Assembly: GCA_021792975.1 (NCBI GenBank)
Contig: JAJYTR010000012.1
Span: forward strand, 1 to 55,346
Direction of reading: 5' to 3'
Source of the DNA: Pseudomonadota bacterium
Lineage (GTDB): Bacteria > Pseudomonadota > Gammaproteobacteria > Xanthomonadales > Rhodanobacteraceae
DNA length: 55,346 nucleotides
Each line of letters starts with the position of its first letter. Within the stretch, counting starts at the first letter, position 1. Positions 44,435 to 55,052 of this stretch are shown piece after piece. Under the pieces are notes generated by a model. That model made no database searches and was not told the DNA's origin. It saw nothing but the letters and a program-made list of their open reading frames with translations. The position numbers and the translations under genes were made by a program.

Positions 44435-44863
44435 TCAGCCGGCGATGTAGCGCTGCAGGTGCTCGATCTGCTGGGCCTGCTCGTCGATCACCGCCTTGAC
44501 CAGGTCGCCGATGGAGATCACGCCCGTCACGCGACCGTGTTCGACCACCGGCAGATGCCGCACGCGGCTGTCGGTGCACAACCGCATGCAGGCCTCGACG
44601 CTGTCGTCGGGGCCGACGGTGAGGGCCGGCGCGCTCATGATCTCGCGCACTGGCGTGTCCGCCGAGGCGCGGCCCATCAGCGCCACCTTGCGCGCATAGT
44701 CGCGTTCCGAGACCACACCCAGTAGTTCATTGCCCTGCATCACCACCAGCGCGCCTACCCGCTCCTGCGCCATCTTGCGCAGGGCCTGCAGCACGCTGGC
44801 TTCGGGCGCGATGGCGTGGACGGTGCGACCCTTGGCTTCGAGCAGATGCCTGACCTGTTGCAT
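44435..44863 (-). CDS. Tandem CBS-domain protein
   Basis: A 142-residue protein made of two CBS domains: VLQALRKMAQERVGALVVMQ with GVVSERDYARKV, and SVEACMRLCTDSRVRHLPVV with GVISIGDLVKAVI. Such stand-alone pairs bind adenosine nucleotides and act as energy or redox sensors for partner proteins. Upstream of the GMC gene on the same strand with a 73-bp gap; divergent from the ars operon. Confidence 0.92.
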   Translation of the reverse strand: MQQVRHLLEAKGRTVHAIAPEASVLQALRKMAQERVGALVVMQGNELLGVVSERDYARKVALMGRASADTPVREIMSAPALTVGPDDSVEACMRLCTDSRVRHLPVVEHGRVTGVISIGDLVKAVIDEQAQQIEHLQRYIAG

Positions 44864-44935
44864 GTCGAGGACTCCCGCAGCGGACCGGTCTGCAGTCTAG
44901 CGCCGGGCCATCGGCGGGGGGGCTTGACGCGGCGG

Positions 44936-44967
44936 TATAATTTCCAACAAACTAAAAATATGGAAAT
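44936..44967 (+). promoter_or_regulatory. ars operon promoter and ArsR operator
   Basis: A perfect TATAAT -10 (44936-44941) is overlapped by the inverted repeat ATTTCCA (44940-44946) and TGGAAAT (44961-44967), separated by 14 AT-rich bases and reaching the arsR start codon. This is the expected layout for ArsR self-repression. No -35 hexamer is found at normal spacing. Confidence 0.65.
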
Positions 44968-45340
44968 GACAGATGCCCTGACCGCACTCAAGGCACTGGC
45001 GCACCCCACGCGGCTGGCGCTGTACCGCACGCTGGTGCAGACCGGATCCGGCGGTCTGCCCGTGGGCGCGCTGGCCGAGCGGCTGGCGGTACCAGACTCC
45101 ACGCTGAGCGCGCACCTGAACGTGCTGCGCAGCGCCGGACTGGTGCGCAATGCCCGCGAAGGCCGCGTCATCCGCTGCCGCGCCGATTACGCGCGCATGG
45201 ATGCGCTGCTGGGCTATCTCACCGAAAACTGCTGCGCCGGCGCGGTTTCCTGCGCACCGATGCCGAACTGCAAACCCGATCCCTCCACCCCGAGGACTCC
45301 GCGCCATGAAACGCTTTCACGTGCACGTCAACGTCGCTGA
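44960..45340 (+). CDS. arsR: ArsR-family arsenic-responsive repressor
   Basis: A 126-residue winged-helix repressor: LKALAHPTRLALYRTLVQTG, then VGALAERLAVPDSTLSAHLN, VLRSAGLVRNAREGRVIRCR. The classic ELCVCDL metal site of helix 3 is absent. Instead the C-terminus has C91-C92 and C98 (and C104), the same CC-x5-C spacing as the three-cysteine As(III) site of Acidithiobacillus ferrooxidans ArsR. Its 3' end overlaps arsI by 35 bp. Confidence 0.92.
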   Translation: MEMTDALTALKALAHPTRLALYRTLVQTGSGGLPVGALAERLAVPDSTLSAHLNVLRSAGLVRNAREGRVIRCRADYARMDALLGYLTENCCAGAVSCAPMPNCKPDPSTPRTPRHETLSRARQRR

Positions 45341-45815
45341 TCTGGAAGCGAGCATCCGCTATTACCGGACATTGTTCGGCTGTGCGCCCAGCGTGCTCAA
45401 GCCCGGCTATGCCAAGTGGATGCTGGAAGACCCGCGGCTGAATTTCGCCATTTCGCAGCGCGAGCGTGCGCCGGGGCTGGATCATCTGGGCCTGCAGGCC
45501 GAAGACGCGGACGAACTGGCCGAGATCGGCGCGCGTCTACAGGCGGCCGCTGCGGTGAGCCTGGCCGAGCAGGACACCATCTGCTGCTACGCGCGTTCGG
45601 ACAAGTTCTGGAGCGAAGACCCGCAAGGCCTCCGCTGGGAGAGCTTCCACACCACGGGCGAGGCCGCCACCTACCATGCGCCGCAGCACGCCGAGGACGG
45701 CCGCGCGTGCTGCGGTCCGCAGCCGGAACCCGCGGGTGCGGCGGCAGGCACGCCGCACGCCGCAACGTCGCGGACCGGCGCGGCGCCCTGCTGCAGCGCC
45801 GCGGGTGACGCGTGA
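45306..45815 (+). CDS. arsI: ArsI/CadI-type glyoxalase-fold protein (C-As lyase candidate)
   Basis: A 169-residue vicinal-oxygen-chelate protein. Fe(II)-ligand candidates match ArsI: H5, H60 (GLDHLGLQ) and E112 (LRWESFH); the As(III)-binding cysteine pair is C93-C94 in DTICCYARSDKFW. ArsI cleaves the carbon-arsenic bond of trivalent organoarsenicals such as methylarsenite. After residue 120 a tail with further CC pairs (C135-C136 and near the end) extends the protein beyond the catalytic fold. Overlaps arsR and is coupled to arsC by GTGA. Confidence 0.88.
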   Translation: MKRFHVHVNVADLEASIRYYRTLFGCAPSVLKPGYAKWMLEDPRLNFAISQRERAPGLDHLGLQAEDADELAEIGARLQAAAAVSLAEQDTICCYARSDKFWSEDPQGLRWESFHTTGEAATYHAPQHAEDGRACCGPQPEPAGAAAGTPHAATSRTGAAPCCSAAGDA

Positions 45816-46318
45816 GCGGCCGTCGCTACGACGTGCTGTTCCTGTGCACCGGCAACTCGGCGCGCAGCATCCTGGCCGAGGCACTGCTGAATACGCTGGG
45901 GCGGGGGCGGTTCCGTGCGCACAGCGCCGGCAGCCATCCGGCCGGGCGGGTGCAGCCGCTGGCGCTCGAACTGGCACAGGAGATCGGCTACGACCTCGGC
46001 CGGCTGCGCAGCAAGTCATGGGACGAGTTCGCCACGCCGCGGGCGCCGCGGATGGATTTCATCCTCACCGTCTGCGATGCCGCCGCCGGCGAAGCCTGCC
46101 CGTTGTGGCCCGGGCATCCGGCCACCGCGCACTGGGGCGTGCCCGATCCGGCCGCGGTGCAGGGCGACGAGGTCACGCGCCGCGCGGCGTTCCGCGCCGT
46201 CTTCATGGCCCTGCGCCAGCGGATCGAACTGCTGGTGGCGCTGCCGGACGAGAAACTCGACGCCCTGGCCGCGCGCACGAGCCTGCAGGACATCGCGACG
46301 TCCGTCCCTGCGGAGTAG
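45812..46318 (+). CDS. arsC: Arsenate reductase, low-molecular-weight phosphatase type
   Basis: A 168-residue ArsC reducing arsenate to arsenite. The P-loop is C12-TGNSA-R18 in LFLCTGNSARSILAEALL; the relay cysteines are C88 and C96 in TVCDAAAGEACPLWPG; the acid Asp is in HWGVPDPA. The GTG start overlaps the arsI TGA. The C-x7-C layout is that of the group reduced by glutaredoxin or thioredoxin. Confidence 0.93.
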   Translation: MSGRRYDVLFLCTGNSARSILAEALLNTLGRGRFRAHSAGSHPAGRVQPLALELAQEIGYDLGRLRSKSWDEFATPRAPRMDFILTVCDAAAGEACPLWPGHPATAHWGVPDPAAVQGDEVTRRAAFRAVFMALRQRIELLVALPDEKLDALAARTSLQDIATSVPAE

Positions 46319-46384
46319 CCGCGTGCGGTCCTGCGGCGCGCGGTCGCGCGCCATCTTCCCCTCTTCGCAACCGGGTGACCATCG

Positions 46385-47692
46385 ATGCTGCTGGCCATTG
46401 CCATTTTCGTGCTGACCCTGGTGTTCGTGATCTGGCAGCCGCGTGGGCTCGGCATCGGCTGGAGCGCGCTGGGCGGTGCGCTGCTGGCCCTGGCCGCCGG
46501 CGTCATCGGCTGGGCCGACATTCCGGTGGTGTGGCACATCGTCTGGGACGCGACTTTCACCTTCGTCGGCCTGATCGTGATCTCGCTGATCCTCGACGAG
46601 GCCGGGTTCTTCCACTGGGCGGCCCTGCACGTGGCGCGCTGGGGCGCAGGCAGCGGCCGGCGCATGTTCGTGCTGATCGTGCTGCTGGGCGCGGCGATCT
46701 CGGCGTTCTTCGCCAACGACGGCGCCGCGCTCATCCTCACTCCCATCGTGCTGGCCATGCTGCTGGCCCTGGGTTTCGCGCCCGCCGCGGCGCTGGCTTT
46801 CGTGATGGCCTGCGGTTTCGTGGCGGACACCACCTCGCTGCCGCTGGTGATCTCCAACCTGGTCAACATCCTCACCGCTGGCTACTTCGGCGTACCCTTC
46901 GACCGCTACGCCGCGGTGATGGTGCCGGTGGATCTGGCGGCGCTGGCGGCGACGCTGGCGGTGCTGTACGCCTTCTACCGGTGCGATATTCCGCGGCGCT
47001 ACGACGTCGCGAAGCTGGAGGATCCGCGCGGCGTCATCCGCGACCCGCTGGTGTTCCGCGCGGCATTCCCCGTGTTCGTACTGCTGTTGGCGGCCTATTT
47101 CGTCACCGCGCAGTATCACGTGCCGGTATCGCTGGTGACCGGCAGCGCCGCGCTGCTGATGCTCGTGCTGGCCGGGCGCTGGTGGCGGCTGGGACGCGGC
47201 GCACGCATCCCCGTCCGCCGCGTGCTCGGGAACGCACCCTGGCAGATCGTGCTGTTCTCGCTGGGGATGTACCTGGTGGTCTACGGCCTGCGCAACGCCG
47301 GACTGACCGACTACCTCTCGCACCTGCTGGCGCGGATCGGCCAGCACGGGGTGACGGCGGCGGCGGTGGGCACGGGGTTCATCACCGCGATCCTCTCTTC
47401 GGTGATGAACAACATGCCCAGCGTGCTGGTGGGTGCGCTGGCCATCCACGGCGCGCAGGGTGTGCCCGCCACCGCGCGCGAGGCAATGATCTACGCCAAC
47501 GTCATCGGCTGCGACCTCGGCCCCAAGTTCACGCCCATCGGTTCGCTGGCGACCCTGTTGTGGCTGCACGTGCTGGACCGCAAGGGCGTGCACATCGGAT
47601 GGGGGATGTATTTCCGGGTCGGCCTGCTGCTGACCACGCCGGTGCTGCTGATCACGCTGCTGGCGCTGGCAGCACGGCTGCTGCTGGGCTGA
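46385..47692 (+). CDS. arsB: Arsenite efflux transporter ArsB
   Basis: A 435-residue polytopic membrane protein with about 12 hydrophobic helices. ArsB signatures are [20 protein letters not shown] and [20 protein letters not shown], with [17 protein letters not shown] and [20 protein letters not shown] in the second half. It expels arsenite or antimonite using the proton gradient. Last gene of arsR-arsI-arsC-arsB; stops exactly next to the convergent mtgA stop. Confidence 0.97.
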   Translation: MLLAIAIFVLTLVFVIWQPRGLGIGWSALGGALLALAAGVIGWADIPVVWHIVWDATFTFVGLIVISLILDEAGFFHWAALHVARWGAGSGRRMFVLIVLLGAAISAFFANDGAALILTPIVLAMLLALGFAPAAALAFVMACGFVADTTSLPLVISNLVNILTAGYFGVPFDRYAAVMVPVDLAALAATLAVLYAFYRCDIPRRYDVAKLEDPRGVIRDPLVFRAAFPVFVLLLAAYFVTAQYHVPVSLVTGSAALLMLVLAGRWWRLGRGARIPVRRVLGNAPWQIVLFSLGMYLVVYGLRNAGLTDYLSHLLARIGQHGVTAAAVGTGFITAILSSVMNNMPSVLVGALAIHGAQGVPATAREAMIYANVIGCDLGPKFTPIGSLATLLWLHVLDRKGVHIGWGMYFRVGLLLTTPVLLITLLALAARLLLG

Positions 47693-48406
47693 TCACTTCG
47701 GCAGATAGGCCGGGCCGCCCAGCTGGCGCATCTGCTGCCCGATCCAGGCGGCCCGGCGCAACACGTAGGGCGACGGCCGGTCGGCGTGGAAGATGTGCGG
47801 ATTGGGCAGGGTGGCAGCCAGCAGCGCGGCTTCGCGCGGGGTCAGTTCCGCGGGCGGCACGTGGAAGTACGCGCGGCTGGCGGCGTCCACGCCGAAGATG
47901 CCGTTGCCCAGCTCGGCGATGTTCATGTAGATCGTCAGGATGCGCCGCTTGGGCAGGTTGACGGTGAGCAGCACGGTGAACCAGGCCTCGATGCCCTTGC
48001 GCACGAAGCTGCGTCCGTCCCACAGAAACAGGTTCTTGGCGGTCTGCTGGGTGATGGTGCTGGCGCCGCGCAGCCGCGCGCCGTGGTCGGCGGCCTCGAT
48101 GGCGTCCCCGATCTCGCCGAAGTCGAAACCCCAGTTGGTCGGAAAGGTCTGATCCTCGCCGGCCACCATGGCCAGTGGTGCCCAGGGCGAGACGGCGCGC
48201 CACGGCACCCAGTGGTAGCGGATGCGGAACCGCGTATCGCCGCGCATGCGCGCGCCGATCCAGCGCTCGATCATGACCGCGCTGGTGGCCGGCGGCAGCC
48301 AGCGCAGCGGCAGCACCAGCAGCTCGGACACCAGCACCCAGCCGACGAGGATGCGGACGAGCAGACGCAGCGCGCGACGGCGTGGCTTTCTTGCGGACGC
48401 GGTCAT
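47693..48406 (-). CDS. mtgA: Monofunctional peptidoglycan glycosyltransferase
   Basis: A 237-residue GT51 enzyme that polymerises lipid II glycan strands at the inner membrane. One N-terminal membrane helix (LLVRILVGWVLVSELLVLPL) precedes VAGEDQTFPTNWGFD (catalytic Glu), RGASTITQQTAKNLFLW and RILTIYMNIAELGNGIFGVD. No transpeptidase domain is present. The start MTASARKPRRR gives the usual basic cytoplasmic tail; a longer open frame upstream is not needed. Confidence 0.95.
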   Translation of the reverse strand: MTASARKPRRRALRLLVRILVGWVLVSELLVLPLRWLPPATSAVMIERWIGARMRGDTRFRIRYHWVPWRAVSPWAPLAMVAGEDQTFPTNWGFDFGEIGDAIEAADHGARLRGASTITQQTAKNLFLWDGRSFVRKGIEAWFTVLLTVNLPKRRILTIYMNIAELGNGIFGVDAASRAYFHVPPAELTPREAALLAATLPNPHIFHADRPSPYVLRRAAWIGQQMRQLGGPAYLPK

Positions 48407-48522
48407 GGATGCAGGATCCGTGGGCGCGCGAGTATACGCATCGCCCGGGCCCGCGCGCACAGCGCCGGACTTGATCGCACGCATCACGGACGCATGTGGA
48501 GGATCTGGACCACGGTACCGCC

Positions 48523-49413
48523 ATGTACAGCGACGACCGGTTGCATCCCTTCCTGCTCGAGCGTGCCGGCGTGCGCGGCGCGCTGGTACGCCTGGGGCCG
48601 GCCTGGCGCGAGGTGGCCGCGCGCCAGGACTATCCGCCGCCGGTGCGCGCGCTGCTGGGCGAGGCGCTGGCGGCCAGCGCGCTGCTGACGGCGCACGTCA
48701 AGCTGCAGGGAGCGCTGTCGCTGGAGTTCAAAAGCGACGGCCCGCTGCGGCTGCCGTTCACAGAATGCACCGATGCCGGCCGCCTGCGCGGGCTGGCACG
48801 CATGGCTGAAGGTGCGGCGCCGGAGGCGGGCGCATCCTTGGATCCGGCCGCACAACCCGGCGCGCTGCTGGCGATCACCCTGGGCAGCGTCGAGACGGGC
48901 CGGCGCTACCAGGGGCTGGTGGACGTGCGCCACGGCACGCTGGCCGGCACGCTGGAGGGCTATTTCGAACAGTCCGAACAGTTGCCCACGCGCATTGTGC
49001 TGGCCGCCGGCCGCGATACCGCCGCCGGCCTGCTGCTGCAGCAGTTGCCCGGCAGCACCGTCGCGGATGACGACGCCTGGCCGCGCGTCGGCCATCTCAC
49101 CGCGACGCTGCAGATGCGCGAACTGCTGGAGCTGGCGCCGCAGCGCCTGCTGCACCGGCTGTACCACGAGGAGACGCCGCGGCTGTTCGCGTCGCGCGCG
49201 CTGGGCTTCGGCTGCTCGTGCTCACGCGTGCGCGTCGAAGGCATGCTGCGTGCGCTCGGACGAGCGGAGGTGCAGGCGGCGCTGGACGCACGCGGCGGCG
49301 AGATCGAGGTGACCTGCGAATTCTGCGCGGCACGCTACACGCTGGATGCGGTGGACGCCGAACGCCTGCTGGCGACGGCGCCTAGCGCGCCGGCTTCATC
49401 CACACCACATTAG
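48523..49413 (+). CDS. hslO: Redox-regulated chaperone Hsp33
   Basis: A 296-residue holdase activated by oxidation. N-terminal: HPFLLERAGVRGALVRLGPAW; middle VELQGALS-type segment (AHVKLQGALSLEFKSDGPLR); the zinc-centre redox switch at the C-terminus is CSC in GFGCSCSRVRVEG and CEFC in VTCEFCAARY (four Cys, C-x-C and C-x2-C). The ATG at 48523 fits the family start. Its 3' end overlaps the convergent GGDEF/EAL gene by 32 bp. Confidence 0.95.
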   Translation: MYSDDRLHPFLLERAGVRGALVRLGPAWREVAARQDYPPPVRALLGEALAASALLTAHVKLQGALSLEFKSDGPLRLPFTECTDAGRLRGLARMAEGAAPEAGASLDPAAQPGALLAITLGSVETGRRYQGLVDVRHGTLAGTLEGYFEQSEQLPTRIVLAAGRDTAAGLLLQQLPGSTVADDDAWPRVGHLTATLQMRELLELAPQRLLHRLYHEETPRLFASRALGFGCSCSRVRVEGMLRALGRAEVQAALDARGGEIEVTCEFCAARYTLDAVDAERLLATAPSAPASSTPH

Positions 49414-52138
49414 CCGGCGGCGAGCACGTCCACGCCGCCAGCGGCTGCGGCCGGCCGTACAGATAGCCCTGCGCATAGGAGCAACCCAGCTTCAACAGCA
49501 GCCTGCGCTGCTGCTCGTCCTCGACCCCTTCCGCGATCACGTTCATGCCCAGCGCGCTGGCCAGTGCCTGGATGGTGCGGATCACCGCGTAGCCGTTGCC
49601 GTTCTCGCCGTCGCCCAGGGCGGTGACGAACGAGCGGTCGATCTTCAGCGTCTGCACCGGGTACTGATGCAGGTAGCTCAGCGAGGAATACCCGGTGCCG
49701 AAGTCGTCCAGCGACACCACGATGCCCTGCTCGCGCAGTTCGCCCAGCGTGCGCCTGAACTCGGTGGGGTTGTCCAGCAGCACGCGTTCGGTCACCTCGA
49801 TGCGCAGCCGTTCCGGCGCCAGCTCGTGGCGCGCCAGCAGCCCCAGCAGGCGCGCGGTGAGGCCGGTGTTGCGGAAGTGCCGCGCCGAGAGGTTGATGCT
49901 GACGAAACCCTCGCCGCCCAGCAGCTGGCGCGCCTCGCCGGCAACGCGTTCGAACATCATCCAGTCCATGCTCTCGGCCGATCCGTTGTCCTCGGCCACT
50001 GCCAGGAACTGGCCGGGATCGAGCACCCCGCGCTGCGGGTGCTGCCAGCGCACCAGCGCCTCGTAGCCCACGGTGGTGCCGTCGTCCAGGCGCGTGATGG
50101 GCTGGTAGTAGGGGACGAACTCACCGCGCGCCAGCGCGCGCCGCAGGTCGGCCTCGAGATCGAGCAGCTGCACCGCCTGTCGGCGCAGTTGCTCGTCGAA
50201 GATCGACCAGCGCTGGCGGCCTTCGGCCTTGGCGCGGTACATGGCCGAGTCGGCGTCGCGCAGCAGCTCCTCGGGCCTGACGTAATGGGGCTCTGCGATG
50301 GCGATGCCGATGGACACCGAGGTGAACACCTCCTTCTGGCCAAGCTGGAAGGGCGACTGCATGGCCGCGATGACACGGTCGGCCACGCGCGTGACCTCCT
50401 CGATGCTCTGCACGTTCTCGATCAGCACCGCGAACTCGTCGCCGCCCAGCCGCGCCACCACGTCCTGCGATTTCAGGTTGCCACGGATGCGGCTGCCGGC
50501 CTGGAACAGCAGGTCGTCGCCGACCAGGTGCCCGATCGAGTCGTTGATGACCTTGAAGCGGTCCAGATCGAGGAACAGCACCGCGAAACGCCGCTGCGGA
50601 TCCAGCTTCAGCCGTTCCAGCGCGTGCTCGAGCCGCTGTACCAGCAGGTTGCGGTTGGGCAGGCCGGTGAGTGCGTCGTGCAGCGTCTCGAACTTCAGCC
50701 GGCGCTCGGCGCGTTCGCGTTCGGCCACCTGTTCACGCAGGTCGCGGTTGGCCAGCGCCAGCGCGCGCGTGCGTTCGACCACGCGGCGCTCGAGATCGGC
50801 GTGCGCGGCCTTGAGGCTGTCGGCGTTGCGCCGGCTGTCCAGCGCATTGGCGATGTGGTAGCTGACGAAGGTCAGCAAATCCTGGTCGCGCGCGGTGTAG
50901 CGATGTTCGGGCGTGTAGCTTTGCACCACCAGGGCGCCCACGGTGCGTTCGCCCAGCACCAGCGGCACGCCCAGCCAGCATTCGGCATCGGTGCCGCCTG
51001 GCTGCACCTCGCCGCTGCTGCGCATGGCGGCCAGTTCGTCGCCGTTGACCAGCAGCGCCGTGCCGCGGGCGATGACGTATTCGGTGAGGCCGTGCCCGAG
51101 ACGGCGCGGGCGGCGCTGTGCGTCGCGCTCGTCCACCGAGTAGGGGAAGGTCAGTTCGCGACCGTCCTCGGAGAGCAGCGCGATGTAGAAATTGCGCGCA
51201 TACAGCAGGCCGCCGACGACCCGGTGCACGGCGGCATAGAAGGCGTCCAGGCTGTCGCTGGTGCTGGCCAGCTCGGCGATGCGGAACAGCGCCGCCTGCA
51301 GACGCTCGCCGCGCTGCCGTTCCAGTACCTGCTGCTGCAGCACGCGGTTGGCCTCGCGCAGCGCTTCGGTGCGCTCCTGCACGCGCTGCTCCAGCTCGGC
51401 GTGCGCGGCGTGGCGCTCCAGCGCCGACTGGATGTGCTGCGCCACATAGTCCAGCAGCGCCTGGTCATCAGCGCCGTAGCGCGCGTCCTCGCGATAGCTC
51501 TGCACCGCGATGCCGCCGATGACCTGCGCGCCGCGGCGCATCGGCACGCCCAGCCAGTCCACGCAGACCGGGCCGGCCGGCTGCAGCGTGCCGCCCACCT
51601 GGTGCGCGATCTCCGACAGCGGCCCACGCAGCGCCTGACCGCCGCGGATCAGATGCCAGGTCGCGGTATGGCGCATCTCCTCCAGCGGATAGTGGTGGTC
51701 GGGGTGCGGCGGATCGGGGTCGGCCACGTCGGCGTAGTAGGCGAAGCGGACGGTGTCGGCGCGCGCGTCGTACAGCACGAAGTAGCAGTTTTCGGCGTAC
51801 ATCAGCGTGCGCAGGATGTCGTGCAGCGCGCGCATGACCGCGGTGAGTCCGCTGCCGCCGCCGGTGGCCTCCGCGATGGCGTACAGCGCGCGCTGCAGCC
51901 GCTCGGCACGCTCCAGTTGCGCCAGGCTGGTATTGAGCCGGTCGCGTTGTTCCAGCTGGGTGCGGCGCTCGGCCACCAGTCGCTCGGCCCAGCCGCGCAG
52001 CGGGCGGGCCGCATCGGCGGGCAACTGCACGGCCAGCGCCTGCAACTGCGCACCGATGCGTGCCAGATCCTCCGCATTCGTGGTGCACAGGAGCTGCTCG
52101 ACCAGTTCCGGCAGGCGGGTGGTGGATGCTGCGGCCAA
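49382..52138 (-). CDS. GAF-GAF-GGDEF-EAL cyclic-di-GMP signalling protein
   Basis: A 918-residue cytosolic protein with two GAF sensor domains (roughly 85-235 and 275-425), each followed by a coiled coil (AELEQRVQERTEALREANRV; ADLERRVVERTRALALANRD), then GGDEF (about 475-640) and EAL (about 650-905). The cyclase site RLGGDEFAVLIEN is intact; the preceding inhibitory I-site position reads KSQD instead of RxxD. The EAL site keeps YEALVRWQHP, NLSARHF, EVTER, DDFGTGYSSL, KIDRSFV and EGVED, so both activities are possible. A TTG start at 52138, preceded by GGGGG, is proposed; frames further upstream run into comEA. Confidence 0.85.
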   Translation of the reverse strand: MAAASTTRLPELVEQLLCTTNAEDLARIGAQLQALAVQLPADAARPLRGWAERLVAERRTQLEQRDRLNTSLAQLERAERLQRALYAIAEATGGGSGLTAVMRALHDILRTLMYAENCYFVLYDARADTVRFAYYADVADPDPPHPDHHYPLEEMRHTATWHLIRGGQALRGPLSEIAHQVGGTLQPAGPVCVDWLGVPMRRGAQVIGGIAVQSYREDARYGADDQALLDYVAQHIQSALERHAAHAELEQRVQERTEALREANRVLQQQVLERQRGERLQAALFRIAELASTSDSLDAFYAAVHRVVGGLLYARNFYIALLSEDGRELTFPYSVDERDAQRRPRRLGHGLTEYVIARGTALLVNGDELAAMRSSGEVQPGGTDAECWLGVPLVLGERTVGALVVQSYTPEHRYTARDQDLLTFVSYHIANALDSRRNADSLKAAHADLERRVVERTRALALANRDLREQVAERERAERRLKFETLHDALTGLPNRNLLVQRLEHALERLKLDPQRRFAVLFLDLDRFKVINDSIGHLVGDDLLFQAGSRIRGNLKSQDVVARLGGDEFAVLIENVQSIEEVTRVADRVIAAMQSPFQLGQKEVFTSVSIGIAIAEPHYVRPEELLRDADSAMYRAKAEGRQRWSIFDEQLRRQAVQLLDLEADLRRALARGEFVPYYQPITRLDDGTTVGYEALVRWQHPQRGVLDPGQFLAVAEDNGSAESMDWMMFERVAGEARQLLGGEGFVSINLSARHFRNTGLTARLLGLLARHELAPERLRIEVTERVLLDNPTEFRRTLGELREQGIVVSLDDFGTGYSSLSYLHQYPVQTLKIDRSFVTALGDGENGNGYAVIRTIQALASALGMNVIAEGVEDEQQRRLLLKLGCSYAQGYLYGRPQPLAAWTCSPPANVVWMKPAR

Positions 52139-52239
52139 GCGACCCCCGGAAGCGCCGCGCCAGGCAAGTGGGCGCAGGCTAGGCGTTCGCCGGAGCCGAA
52201 GCAAGCGGTAGGCGGCGCCCGCAGGCGCCGCCGGTGGAA

Positions 52240-52554
52240 TCAGTGCTTGCCGGCGGCGGGCCGGGCGGGCGTCGCGGCCGCGGGGCCGTCGCCCAGCCGG
52301 ATGAAGCCGCGGTTGCGCTCGAGGGTGCGCTGGCCGATGCCCTTGATCTGGCCCAGATCCTCGACGCGCCTGAAGGCGCCGTGCTGGGTGCGCCAGGCGA
52401 CGATGGCCCGGGCCTTGGCGAGGCCGATGCCGTCCAGCGAATCGGCCAGCGTGGCGGCATCGGCGCGGTTGATGTTGACCGGCTTGCCGGCCTGCGCCGC
52501 GCCGGCCAGGGTGAGGGACAGCAGCGCCGCAAGGGCGAGTAGCGGGGTACGCAT
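52240..52554 (-). CDS. ComEA-type helix-hairpin-helix protein
   Basis: A 104-residue exported protein: signal LLALAALLSLTLAGAAQA, then the ComEA HhH module VNINRADAATLADSLDGIGL and FRRVEDLGQIKGIGQRTLER. In competent bacteria ComEA binds incoming double-stranded DNA in the periplasm; short versions like this one are widespread and often lie outside com operons. Ends in a Pro/Ala tail. Confidence 0.9.
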   Translation of the reverse strand: MRTPLLALAALLSLTLAGAAQAGKPVNINRADAATLADSLDGIGLAKARAIVAWRTQHGAFRRVEDLGQIKGIGQRTLERNRGFIRLGDGPAAATPARPAAGKH

Positions 52555-52741
52555 GATGCAGGCTCCTGATCGGTGGTTGTGGTGTGCGGCGCACGGTGAC
52601 GCCGCCGCGACACCCTAGGCCGCGGCGGCCGTGCGCGCCGCCGGCTCGCAGGAGCGGCGCATGTGCGCGATGCTGCGTGCGGCCTGTCAGGTGCCGCCTA
52701 CGCGATGGCGCGTGCCGGCCGGGGCATGCCGCGGCGGGCGC

Positions 52742-52747
52742 TAGAAT
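52742..52747 (+). promoter_or_regulatory. Putative -10 element for the M20 peptidase gene
   Basis: TAGAAT followed by CGCG, 27 nt before the ATG; no -35 seen. Confidence 0.4.
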
Positions 52748-52774
52748 CGCGCCGTACTTTCACGGCAGGCGCCC

Positions 52775-54274
<1,500 letters not shown>

Positions 54275-54519
54275 AGCATGATCCGGCGCCCGGGACATTG
54301 AACAGCATCCCCGAGCCAGGAACCTCAAGGGTAAACGGTATGCGCTACGCCATCAGGTGCTTGCGTAGACCAGCCGCGTCGATTACGTCGGCATCGCCGC
54401 ATAACGCTGTCGAGGGCGAGCGCCCCGGTGTATCGCGTGCTGCTGCTCCTTATCTGGCTCTGTCCCGGTTAGCGGCTCTGTTCAAATGCTCACGAGCGAG
54501 GCTGGAGCTCATTCCCGTC
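54275..54519. other. Gene-free spacer at the onset of lower-GC DNA
   Basis: No frame here has coding character beyond a shadow of the cupin gene. Base composition drops from the M20 gene into this spacer and stays lower to the window end. No tRNA, integrase or direct repeat marking an insertion point was seen. Confidence 0.4.
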
Positions 54520-55029
54520 TCAGAAGTTAAACTGTTGGTCTTCATTACCTATGAAAATGACTCGCTGCTGCGTTCCGTCTGGCGCGGTCCCAACCACCGC
54601 TCCCACTGCAAACTTGCCCGAATCTGGATACTGCGCCATCTCCAAACAATGTTCGGTGCTCACGGCGAGATAACGCAGCTCTTCGATCCCGGTGTTGATG
54701 ATCTGGTGCGCCGTTTCCTTGCCACCAGCGGGGCAGGCAATGACATCGCCGGTGCGAACGGGATATCTTGCCTCCCCGATTCGTACCTCGCCGCTACCCT
54801 GCAACACGAAGAACATCTCTTCCTTCGCCGGGTGACTGTGAAATGGCGCCGCGCGCTTGCCCGACGGTACGGCGGTGATGTTATATCCAAGCTTCCGCGC
54901 GCCGATGCGCGCACTGATCGCTCCCGTCTTCGCCGAGAAGTCTTCGGCAGGGTGCCCGGTCGCAACAGCCCAATCTGGCGAGGTTGGGTCGAGCGAAACA
55001 TCAGCGACATTTATGATTGGTCTAGGCAT
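54520..55029 (-). CDS. Cupin-domain protein
   Basis: A 169-residue single-cupin protein. Motif 1 is FHSHPAKEEMFFVLQGSGEVRIG (His, His, Glu metal ligands) and motif 2 is GDVIACPAGGKETAHQIINTG (His). GC is clearly below that of neighbours and codon choice differs, suggesting acquisition from elsewhere. GGAGGA lies 7 nt before the ATG at 55029. Catalytic role cannot be set; many small cupins are isomerases or dioxygenases. Confidence 0.82.
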   Translation of the reverse strand: MPRPIINVADVSLDPTSPDWAVATGHPAEDFSAKTGAISARIGARKLGYNITAVPSGKRAAPFHSHPAKEEMFFVLQGSGEVRIGEARYPVRTGDVIACPAGGKETAHQIINTGIEELRYLAVSTEHCLEMAQYPDSGKFAVGAVVGTAPDGTQQRVIFIGNEDQQFNF

Positions 55030-55052
55030 CAGGTCCTCCGCTTTCCAGGATC

